A DNA stretch of 5,118 bases, from assembly GCA_003232965.1 (NCBI GenBank), contig QIKG01000111.1, forward strand, positions 1 through 5,118. Reading direction: 5' to 3'. This document shows positions 1 to 4,847 of the stretch, piece by piece. The position numbers were made by a program, and so were the translations under genes. This stretch comes from Oceanospirillales bacterium (GTDB lineage Bacteria > Pseudomonadota > Gammaproteobacteria > Xanthomonadales > SZUA-36). Numbering within the stretch: the first letter of the stretch is position 1; each line of letters opens with the position of its first letter. The notes below the pieces were generated by a model. That model was not told the origin of the DNA. It did no database searches and was given only the letters and a program-made list of their open reading frames with translations.

Positions 1-2
1 AT

Positions 3-1532
3 GCTGCGACTGCGATCGGTAACCTCCATGATGATGGTGATCTTATTCTCAACGCGGCATTGATAATTGCTGATGCTCCGATTGTTCCGTATGAATCCTT
101 TAACGGTTCATTTGCCGGTACAGGTTCGCTGACCATTGCTTCTGGTATACACCACTTTACTGACACACCTGCTTTGGGCTCCTCGGCTTATTTTGGAAAT
201 GTCAATCTCAATGGCGGCAGCACAAACTTCGGTGCCGGCTTGTTTGCTGAGAACCTTGTCACAATTAATTCCAATGCGGCTATGGATATGAATGCTGATA
301 CCACACTTGGCGGCTTTGCAGGGACGGGCACAACCGACCTGAATTTTAACCTGACTTTTGGCCGCTTAAATCAAAGTAACACCTATTCTGGTGATTTGAC
401 TGGTAATGGTATTTTAAGTAAAAACGGCAGTGGAACATGGACTTTTAATGCCGCCAAGACCGGTAGCGGGCAAGTTAATATTAATGCCGGCACGCTGGCG
501 GGTACAGGTAGTTTTGCCGCAAATGTGTATATTAGCGCTTCAGCGGGTATCAGCCCGGGCTCATCAACGGGTACTATCACAGTAGCTTCAGCTGAAATTG
601 ATGGTGTCTATACCTGTGAACTCGATGGTAGCAGCAATGATCGCCTTACAGTTACTGCTAATCTGGATATTTCGGCAACAACGCTGGATTTTAGCCCAAT
701 CGGCGCCGGGGTAACAGCGCCAGTGTATATCATTGCCAGTTATGGCACCCTCAGCGGTACCTTTGCTACGGTTCAGAACCTACCGAATTTTTACACACTT
801 GATTACAACTATGACGATGGCTTATCAACCAATAATATCGCTCTGGTAGGTGACCTTATCCCTCCCACCCTGGACAGTATTGTCCTCGATGCTGCTTTCA
901 ATGATCCAACCAATGTCAACAGTGTTAATTTTAATATCAGTTTTAGTGAGCCGGTAAACGGCCTCGATGCTGCTGACTTCAGTATATCCTTTCTTGGTAG
1001 TACAGGAACTGCAAGCCTGACAGGTAGTGGCGCGACTTATAGCTTGTCTATACCCAATATTGCAGGCGATGGCACACTTGCGGTCACGCTGCTCCCTGCT
1101 CATGGAATTACCGATTTATTCGGCAACCCGCTCGAACCAACCACTGCTTCAGCGACAGTTGTTATTGACCAAACACGGCCGACGATAGATAGCTTTACCG
1201 CAATTACCGCCAGCCCGACCAATGCGACTGAAATAGAATTTAGCGTGACCTTTAGTGAAAATATACTGGATTTTAATGATGCGAATGATGTCGATGCACT
1301 CTCCTCTGGCACCGCTACCTATACCGGTGTTGTTATCACGGGTTCTGGAACCACTTATACGATTAAATACACGGGTGTTAGCGGTGTCGGTAACCTAACT
1401 GCTATTATTAATTCGACTGCAGGTGGCGCCAGAGATGCAGCTGGAAACTGGAAATATCCTGATTTTGAGTGTTATCGGCCCGACAGTTGCGCTGGAATAC
1501 TGCAACAATTTACTTGCCGCCGGGACAGTTAA
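3..1532 (+). CDS. Large surface/autotransporter-like protein with Ig-like repeats, 5'-partial and frameshifted
   Basis: The frame is open from the left edge (first full codon at 3), so the TTG at 60 is internal and the true N-terminus lies upstream. The low-complexity G/T/N/S-rich sequence is typical of exported beta-helix passengers. About 380-590 matches the autotransporter-associated beta-strand repeat style (YSGDLTGNGILSKNGSGTWTF, then LAGTGSF and ISPGSSTGTITV). About 590-860 has the usual follow-on ending in a Y/GTLSGTF/LP/ALV pattern. Two Ig-like repeats follow, about 865-1167 (starts PPTLDSIVL) and 1168-1448 (starts RPTIDSFTA), each with an F/SEP or F/SEN strand, and the second ending DAAGN. 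After codon TGG at 1449 the frame is wrong: the last 27 codons (from AAA 1452) lose all family character, while the proper continuation is in the frame ending at 1848. The likely role is adhesion or surface structure. The class is inferred from composition and motifs, and the exact family is uncertain. Confidence 0.75.
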   Translation, partial: AATAIGNLHDDGDLILNAALIIADAPIVPYESFNGSFAGTGSLTIASGIHHFTDTPALGSSAYFGNVNLNGGSTNFGAGLFAENLVTINSNAAMDMNADTTLGGFAGTGTTDLNFNLTFGRLNQSNTYSGDLTGNGILSKNGSGTWTFNAAKTGSGQVNINAGTLAGTGSFAANVYISASAGISPGSSTGTITVASAEIDGVYTCELDGSSNDRLTVTANLDISATTLDFSPIGAGVTAPVYIIASYGTLSGTFATVQNLPNFYTLDYNYDDGLSTNNIALVGDLIPPTLDSIVLDAAFNDPTNVNSVNFNISFSEPVNGLDAADFSISFLGSTGTASLTGSGATYSLSIPNIAGDGTLAVTLLPAHGITDLFGNPLEPTTASATVVIDQTRPTIDSFTAITASPTNATEIEFSVTFSENILDFNDANDVDALSSGTATYTGVVITGSGTTYTIKYTGVSGVGNLTAIINSTAGGARDAAGNWKYPDFECYRPDSCAGILQQFTCRRDS

Positions 1533-1848
1533 TGGCGCAGAAGAATTTGAAGCTTGTGAGTATCTGTTTACTGAAACCGGTTTTCAGGCTACGGAATTTG
1601 CCACGGTAATTTTTGCCGCCGGTGAAGGTATTACCATAAATCCGGATTTTACTCTCGATGTTGGTGCAATTTTGCAGGTAAAAGTATGCGGACAGAGCCT
1701 TTGTCAGGTGAGCAACGAGCCAATGGAAAATGGTTGTCATTCCTGCGTAACTGATATCTGTGCTATTGACAGTACATGCTGTACAGATGCGTTTTCACAA
1801 GCTTGCCTGGATAAAGTCGCTACGGTCTGTAATCTAAGTTGTCAGTAA
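1423..1848 (+). CDS. C-terminal part of the same surface protein, separated by a frameshift (coathanger-like module plus Cys-rich tail)
   Basis: The frame can be opened at a GTG at 1423, but no ribosome-binding site is evident and the first 10 codons are out-of-frame reading of the Ig-like repeat. The genuine sequence probably starts near 1453 (NILILSVIGP). About 1455-1690 is a beta-rich module with the pattern FEACEYLFTE..FQATEFATVIFAAGEGITINPDFTLDVGAILQVKV split over short strands. This resembles the 3-coathanger stack modules found at the ends of secreted bacterial proteins. About 1690-1845 is a cysteine-rich tail with a C-x2-C-x4-C-x4-CC-x7-C-x6-C pattern (GCHSCVTDIC, then DSTCCTDAFSQAC), like short Cys-rich repeats on exported proteins of several Gram-negative phyla; it probably forms disulfides. 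It is very likely the natural C-terminus of the preceding gene and not a separate gene. No C-terminal membrane beta-barrel is present, so a classical type V autotransporter end is not supported. Confidence 0.7.
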   Translation: MAPEMQLETGNILILSVIGPTVALEYCNNLLAAGTVNGAEEFEACEYLFTETGFQATEFATVIFAAGEGITINPDFTLDVGAILQVKVCGQSLCQVSNEPMENGCHSCVTDICAIDSTCCTDAFSQACLDKVATVCNLSCQ

Positions 1849-1913
1849 ACTCTGATATTCAGCAAGCCAAGTAGGGTGTGACCTGTAAATAAGTGACACG
1901 GCTCCCAATGAGA

Positions 1914-1961
1914 TCCCGGCTCGTAGGCCGGGACGACAGGGGGATGGGGCCGGGACGATAG
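1914..1961. repeat. REP-like GC-rich palindrome with a second right arm
   Basis: TCCCGGC (1914-1920) pairs perfectly with GCCGGGA (1927-1933) around a 6-base loop. The right arm is repeated as GCCGGGACGA at 1927-1936 and 1949-1958, so the left arm could pair with either. The form (CCCGGC, short spacer, GCCGGG, followed by ACGA) resembles repetitive extragenic palindromes dispersed in proteobacterial genomes. The repetitive nature is inferred, since only this locus is visible. It sits 66 bases after the surface protein stop and could act as an mRNA 3'-end stabiliser, but there is no U-tract to make it an intrinsic terminator. Confidence 0.5.
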
Positions 1962-2132
1962 AAGACTTTCCCATTACCCTACAAAACCTTCATCACCCCA
2001 CAAGGCAAGAATAGGGGACAACTTGAAAGCTGAACTCAAGCAGGAAATTAATTCATTGGGAACTGGTTAGATTCAGCCAAGACTGACTTTCGCTCGTGGT
2101 AAAAACGGGAATGCTCTATTTGATGCCTGTCC

Positions 2133-2183
2133 TCGGGTTTGCTCGGGTTTGATGCTCGGGTTTGATGTCGGGTTTTGGGTTTT
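2133..2183 (+). repeat. Short tandem repeat, TCGGGTTT unit
   Basis: TCGGGTTT occurs at 2133-2140, 2143-2150, 2156-2163 and 2168-2175, followed by a degenerate TTGGGTTTT at 2175-2183. Spacers are GC, GATGC and GATG, giving periods of 10, 13 and 12 bases. Five GGG runs lie on the + strand within 45 bases. No function is evident; it may be a slippage product or a binding array. Confidence 0.7.
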
Positions 2184-2185
2184 AG

Positions 2186-2242
2186 CGGCGTTGGCAAGCA
2201 CTAGCACTAGCAATAGCGTTGCTATTACTAGCACTTGCCGCC
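2186..2242. repeat. Large imperfect inverted repeat (hairpin/cruciform)
   Basis: The apex is AATAGC (2212-2217) and GCTATT (2221-2226) around a GTT loop. It continues with CTAG (2207-2210) pairing CTAG (2228-2231) across one mismatch, and with GGCAAG (2193-2198) pairing CTTGCC (2234-2239). The left arm contains an extra CACTAG duplication (2199-2210), which would bulge out. GC-rich flanks (GGCG on the left, CGCC on the right) extend the outer stem loosely. There is no T-run on either side, so it is not a standard terminator. It may be a miniature repeat element or an RNA structure at the end of an unrelated transcript. Confidence 0.6.
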
Positions 2243-2329
2243 TTGCGCTTGAAAATCATAAATCTCAATCTGCTTCACTCAGAATAAATCATAGGCTCCT
2301 TAAGTGAGGAGATCTGCTTTGCATATAAT

Positions 2330-2396
2330 GCAGTAATGGTAATGCAGTAATATATAATTTGACATAGCAGTAATCTTAAGTATAATACGCAGTAAT
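2330..2396 (+). promoter_or_regulatory. Four GCAGTAAT direct repeats, candidate operator array
   Basis: Identical octamers lie at 2330-2337, 2344-2351, 2367-2374 and 2389-2396, with start-to-start distances of 14, 23 and 22 bases. The third lies in the spacer between the -35 and -10 boxes of the hsd promoter. The fourth begins 2 bases after the -10 box and covers the expected transcription start. A protein bound there should block RNA polymerase. The last two intervals are close to two helical turns, so those sites would face the same side of the DNA. The regulator is unknown; no controller-type gene is visible in the window. Repeat identity is seen directly, and the operator role is inferred. 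Confidence 0.65.
2359..2386 (+). promoter_or_regulatory. Consensus sigma70-type promoter of the hsd operon
   Basis: TTGACA at 2359-2364 and TATAAT at 2381-2386 are both perfect consensus hexamers, with a 16-base spacer (17 is optimal). Transcription would start near 2393, leaving a 5' leader of roughly 35 bases before the hsdS ATG. Such a strong promoter ahead of a methylase/specificity operon suits rapid methylation on arrival, with the GCAGTAAT repeats as a plausible brake. Confidence 0.8.
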
Positions 2397-2426
2397 GAGA
2401 GTACAGCATAATATCAAAGTAAAAGA

Positions 2427-3011
2427 ATGAAGGTGAAAGTAAAAGATATCACCGCAGTACAAATGGGGTATTCATTCCGCGCCCGGCTTGAAGCCGCAGT
2501 TAGTGGAAATATCAGTATTATCCAGATGAAAGATTTGGCCGAGGATGATACTGTCGATTGCAGTCACCTGACAAGAATCGACAATGAAAGTATCAAGAAT
2601 CATCATTATGCAAAAAAAGATGACTTGGTATTTAGATCAAGGGGTCAGATCACAACTGCTGCGATTATCCGCAATAAAATCGAAAAAACCATTATCGCAT
2701 CCCCATTGATAAGAATAAGAATTACCCGGCCAACTAAAGTCCTGCCTGAATATCTAAACTGGTATATAGGACAGCGTGATGCACAAATATATTTCGCCAG
2801 CAGAACAAAGGGGTCGGTTCAGAAAATGATCAGTAAACAAACTGTTGAAAATCTGGAACTGTCGTTACCAACGCTGGAGACGCAGAAATTCGTTGTAGCC
2901 TTGGCCGCATTATCTGTACGCGAACAAAAACTATTTCAAAAATTAGCAAAAAAACGCAAACAATACATAAATACAGTTTTAATGCAGCATGCAAAAGGAA
3001 AACAAACATGA
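2427..3011 (+). CDS. hsdS: Half-size type I restriction-modification specificity subunit (single TRD HsdS)
   Basis: A 194-residue protein of the type I S-subunit family. It directs the HsdM methylase (and HsdR, if present) to a DNA target. Residues about 1-150 form one target-recognition domain with hallmark blocks VQMGYSFRARLE (11-22), IIQMKDL (31-37), DDLVFRSRGQ (65-74) and a trailing KGSVQKMISKQTVENLELSLPTLETQ segment (128-153). Residues about 154-190 are a charged helix rich in K/Q/E, corresponding to one conserved spacer helix. Classical HsdS proteins have two TRDs and two helices in about 400 residues, so this is half that size. Half-size S proteins can work as dimers on symmetric targets. 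The ATG at 2427 lies about 34 bases after the predicted transcription start, and only a weak A-rich region precedes it; GTG at 2433 is an alternative start. It overlaps hsdM by ATGA. Being upstream of hsdM is the reverse of the common M-S order. No internal damage is visible. Confidence 0.88.
   Translation: MKVKVKDITAVQMGYSFRARLEAAVSGNISIIQMKDLAEDDTVDCSHLTRIDNESIKNHHYAKKDDLVFRSRGQITTAAIIRNKIEKTIIASPLIRIRITRPTKVLPEYLNWYIGQRDAQIYFASRTKGSVQKMISKQTVENLELSLPTLETQKFVVALAALSVREQKLFQKLAKKRKQYINTVLMQHAKGKQT
2995..2999 (+). promoter_or_regulatory. Ribosome-binding site for hsdM
   Basis: AAGGA at 2995-2999, 8 bases before the ATG at 3008, lies inside the last codons of hsdS. Together with the ATGA stop/start overlap it fixes the hsdM start and points to coupled translation of HsdS and HsdM. 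Confidence 0.7.
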
Positions 3012-4534
3012 GCAACCAAATAGACCAGAAAGACATTAACAACGCCGCCTGGGCTGCTTGTGATACATTTAGGGGTGTCGTTGATCCATCGCAATATAAA
3101 GACTATATTTTGGTGACCTTATTTCTAAAATATATATCTGATGTTTGGCAGGACCACTACGAGACCTATCAAAAACAATATGGAGATGATGATGCCCGCA
3201 TAAGGCGCAAGTTAAAACGGGAGCGTTTTGTTTTGCCGCTGATCAAGTTAACAGAAACAAATGCCGAAACAGGCAAAGTGATCGTGCTGGATGAGTTTCC
3301 GGCCAATTATTACAGTTTGTATGAACGCAGATCAGCAACAAATATTGGTGAGCTAATTAACATTGTTCTTGATCACATTGAAGAGGCCAACAAGGCCAAG
3401 CTCGAAGGGGTGTTCCGTAACATTGACTTCAACAGCGAAGCCAATCTGGGTAAAACCAAAGATCGCAACCGCAGACTAAGGCAATTACTTGAGGACTTCC
3501 ACAAGCCACAACTAAATATGAAGCCAAGCCTGGTTTCAGAAGATGTGATCGGCAACACCTATATTTACCTGATTGAACGCTTCGCTTCCGATTCCGGGAA
3601 AAAAGCCGGGGAGTTCTTTACTCCCTTAGCCGTCACCGAGTTGGTCGCCAGGCTGGCAGGCCCCAAACCCGGTGACCGTATCTGTGACCCTACCTGTGGT
3701 TCCGGGGGGCTATTAATACAGGCGGCACAACAGGTGGGGAGCCAAGATTTTGCCCTGTTTGGACAAGAGTCCAATGGCAGCACTTGGGCGCTTTGTCGCA
3801 TGAATATGTTTTTGCACAATTTTGACAGTGCCAGAATCGAATGGTGCGACACCTTAAACAGCCCGCTACTCATCGAAAATGACCGCTTGATGAAATTTAA
3901 CTGTGTGGTGGCCAATCCCCCATTCTCCCTGGACAAATGGGGTGCAGAAAATGCAGAAAGTGATCAATACAATCGTTTTTGGCGCGGTGTGCCACCTAAA
4001 AGCAAGGGCGACTGGGCATTTATTAGCCACATGCTGGAAACCGCACTGGAAAAAACCGGTCGGGTGGCCGTAGTTGTTCCCCACGGCGTATTGTTCCGCG
4101 GGGCAGCAGAAGGGCGTATTCGCCAGAAAATGCTGGAAGAAAATTTACTTGATGCAGTTATTGGCTTGCCGGGTAACCTGTTCCCCACCACCAACATCCC
4201 GGTCGCTATTTTAGTCTTTGACCGCTCACGCGAAAAAGGCGGTGCGAATGAAAACCGTAAAACTGTACTTTTTGTGGATGCCAGCCGTGACTTTGTAGCC
4301 AGCAAAAACCGCAACACACTTTCGGCAGCACATCTTACCAAGATCATGCAAACCTACAGCAACCGCGCCGAGATAGAAAAATATGCCCATCTTGCCGATA
4401 TTGAGGAAATCAGCGAAAACGATTTCAATCTCAATATTCCCCGCTATGTAGACACCTTCGAAGAAGAAGAGGCAATTGATATTGATGCAAAGAGATTGAT
4501 ATGCTGGAAAAGGAGCTGGAGCTTGTGCGGGTGA
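3008..4534 (+). CDS. hsdM: Type I restriction-modification DNA adenine-N6 methyltransferase subunit, C-terminus frameshifted
   Basis: 508 codons as it stands. HsdM transfers a methyl group from S-adenosylmethionine to adenine in the sequence chosen by HsdS. Residues about 8-150 are the helical HsdM N-terminal domain (WAACDTFRGVVDPSQYKDYIL). The catalytic domain follows: GEFFTP at 201-206, SAM-binding motif I DPTCGSGG at 227-234, catalytic motif IV NPPF at 303-306, and KGDWAFI at 333-339. The family's C-terminal NLNIPRYVDTFEEEE is at 474-488. After K495 the last 13 residues (RLICWKRSWSLCG) are unlike the family, which continues into a helix of the type EID.LE.EL..VR..MAE. That helix is encoded one frame back from 4492 and ends at TAA 4576-4578. 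One inserted base in the AAA at 4489-4491 would restore a 523-residue protein, a normal size. All catalytic motifs are intact, so the methylase fold should survive, but the tail contacting HsdS would be lost unless this is a sequencing error. Confidence 0.93.
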   Translation: MSNQIDQKDINNAAWAACDTFRGVVDPSQYKDYILVTLFLKYISDVWQDHYETYQKQYGDDDARIRRKLKRERFVLPLIKLTETNAETGKVIVLDEFPANYYSLYERRSATNIGELINIVLDHIEEANKAKLEGVFRNIDFNSEANLGKTKDRNRRLRQLLEDFHKPQLNMKPSLVSEDVIGNTYIYLIERFASDSGKKAGEFFTPLAVTELVARLAGPKPGDRICDPTCGSGGLLIQAAQQVGSQDFALFGQESNGSTWALCRMNMFLHNFDSARIEWCDTLNSPLLIENDRLMKFNCVVANPPFSLDKWGAENAESDQYNRFWRGVPPKSKGDWAFISHMLETALEKTGRVAVVVPHGVLFRGAAEGRIRQKMLEENLLDAVIGLPGNLFPTTNIPVAILVFDRSREKGGANENRKTVLFVDASRDFVASKNRNTLSAAHLTKIMQTYSNRAEIEKYAHLADIEEISENDFNLNIPRYVDTFEEEEAIDIDAKRLICWKRSWSLCG

Positions 4535-4578
4535 AAATGGCTGAGAAGCTCCTGGAAATTAACCGGGGAAATAAGTAA
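4492..4578 (+). pseudogene. hsdM: Displaced C-terminal helix of HsdM in the -1 frame
   Basis: Read from GAG at 4492, this frame encodes 28 residues beginning EIDMLEKELELVRVKMAEK and ending INRGNK before TAA at 4576-4578. The pattern matches the usual HsdM C-terminal helix that follows the EEEEIDIDA region. The stop overlaps the next ATG by one base (TAATG, 4576-4580), the kind of tight junction seen elsewhere in this operon. Both facts show that this is the original 3' end of hsdM and that the shorter ORF ending at 4534 results from loss of one base in the A-run at 4489-4491. Confidence 0.85.
4565..4569 (+). promoter_or_regulatory. Ribosome-binding site for the first dinD-like gene
   Basis: GGGGA at 4565-4569 is 8 bases before the ATG at 4578, inside the last codons of the restored hsdM reading frame. 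It supports the ATG at 4578 as start. Confidence 0.5.
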
Positions 4579-4847
4579 TGGACAAAAATGCAGTCACAAG
4601 ACTGACAAGCTCATTCGATGGAATTGCTCGGCAAACTCCAGGTGAGGAAGTTGAATTCTGGTATGCCAGAGAAATTATGATCGCCCTCGGCTATGACCGT
4701 TGGGAAAACTTTAGCAAAGTAATTCATAAAGCATCTATTGCTTGTAAAACATCAGACACTGAAGTCACAAACCATTTTCGTGACGTCACGAAAATGGTTA
4801 AGGTTCGGCTGAAAATGACAGCCAAACACAAGGAGATTCAGTGTTGA
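4578..4847 (+). CDS. Short DinD/BRO-N-like protein (89 aa), probably truncated
   Basis: Residues about 23-75 match the start of the DNA-damage-inducible protein D / BRO-N type domain: EVEFWYAREIMIALGY, then W.NF.KVI.KA..AC, and NHFRDVTKMV (66-75). Aligned by eye over 53 residues it shares 23 identities with the next gene. Family members run to roughly 280 residues and continue after KMV with a G-S-x-A-E-R-E-I..Y.L(S/T)RYACYL segment. Here the frame instead gives an unrelated 14-residue end (KVRLKMTAKHKEIQ plus a final C) and stops. The rest of the domain is not present in another frame, because the next gene begins at once, so an internal deletion or a genuine stand-alone short BRO-N protein is more likely than a simple frameshift. 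DinD-type genes are often found inside type I RM operons, but their role there is unclear. The gene contains a perfect 30-bp palindrome at 4770-4799. Its stop overlaps the next start (TTGA). Confidence 0.72.
   Translation: MDKNAVTRLTSSFDGIARQTPGEEVEFWYAREIMIALGYDRWENFSKVIHKASIACKTSDTEVTNHFRDVTKMVKVRLKMTAKHKEIQC
4770..4799. repeat. Perfect 30-bp palindrome inside the first dinD-like gene
   Basis: AACCATTTTCGTGAC (4770-4784) is followed immediately by its exact reverse complement GTCACGAAAATGGTT (4785-4799). The next bases outward (4769 and 4800) do not pair. It covers exactly the ten codons of NHFRDVTKMV. As RNA it could fold into a hairpin of about 13 bp with a 4-base loop. As DNA it is a symmetric site centred on TGACGTCA. 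Confidence 0.95.
4830..4835 (+). promoter_or_regulatory. Ribosome-binding site for the second dinD-like gene
   Basis: AAGGAG at 4830-4835 is a strong Shine-Dalgarno sequence, 8 bases before TTG at 4844 (5 before GTG at 4841). It lies within the last codons of the first dinD-like gene and decides the start of the second. Confidence 0.7.

Larger units (their letters stand above)
1849..2426. other. Gene-free interval of 578 bases between the surface protein and the hsd operon
   Basis: No convincing ORF is present in either strand. The interval holds a REP-like palindrome (1914-1961), a TCGGGTTT tandem repeat (2133-2183), a large imperfect hairpin (2186-2242) and the AT-rich promoter region of the hsd operon (about 2320-2400). 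Nothing recognisable was seen in 1962-2130 or 2243-2320. The clustering of different small repeats is typical of a boundary between unrelated gene blocks. No hairpin here is followed by a T-run, so no intrinsic terminator can be called for the surface protein gene. Confidence 0.6.

Noticed and set aside
60..62. TTG at 60 as the start of the surface protein
   Set aside because: The frame is open to the window edge with the same kind of sequence upstream, there is no RBS, and no signal peptide follows.
825..1312. Minus-strand ORFs opposite the Ig-like repeats
   Set aside because: Composition mirrors the real + strand gene and no protein family is recognisable.
1914..1933. Intrinsic terminator for the surface protein gene
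   Set aside because: The stem is GC-rich, but no T-run follows on either strand.
2324..2329. Second promoter based on the TATAAT at 2324-2329
   Set aside because: No acceptable -35 box lies 16-18 bases upstream; the promoter at 2359-2386 is much better.
2330..2396. CRISPR array
   Set aside because: Repeats are only 8 bases and spacers of 6-15 bases are far too short; no cas genes are present.
2416..2446. 11-bp direct repeat AAAGTAAAAGA (2416-2426 and 2436-2446) as a regulatory site at the hsdS start
   Set aside because: It is low-complexity A-rich sequence around the start codon, and the second copy is simply the KVKV-D codons; chance is likely.
3565..4347. Long minus-strand ORFs opposite hsdM
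   Set aside because: They are shadows of the strongly supported hsdM frame, with no recognisable motifs.
4487..4495. Programmed -1 ribosomal frameshift in hsdM
   Set aside because: The shift would be in the right direction, but the local sequence (GCA AAG AGA) is not an X XXY YYZ slippery heptamer, and no stimulatory structure is apparent. A one-base deletion fits better.
4802..4843. Fusion of the two dinD-like genes by reading the downstream frame from 4802 (GSAEND...)
   Set aside because: The downstream frame has a TAA at 4799-4801, and the second gene has its own RBS and overlapping start, so separate genes are simpler. The GS-A-E resemblance to the family's GSGAE motif is weak.
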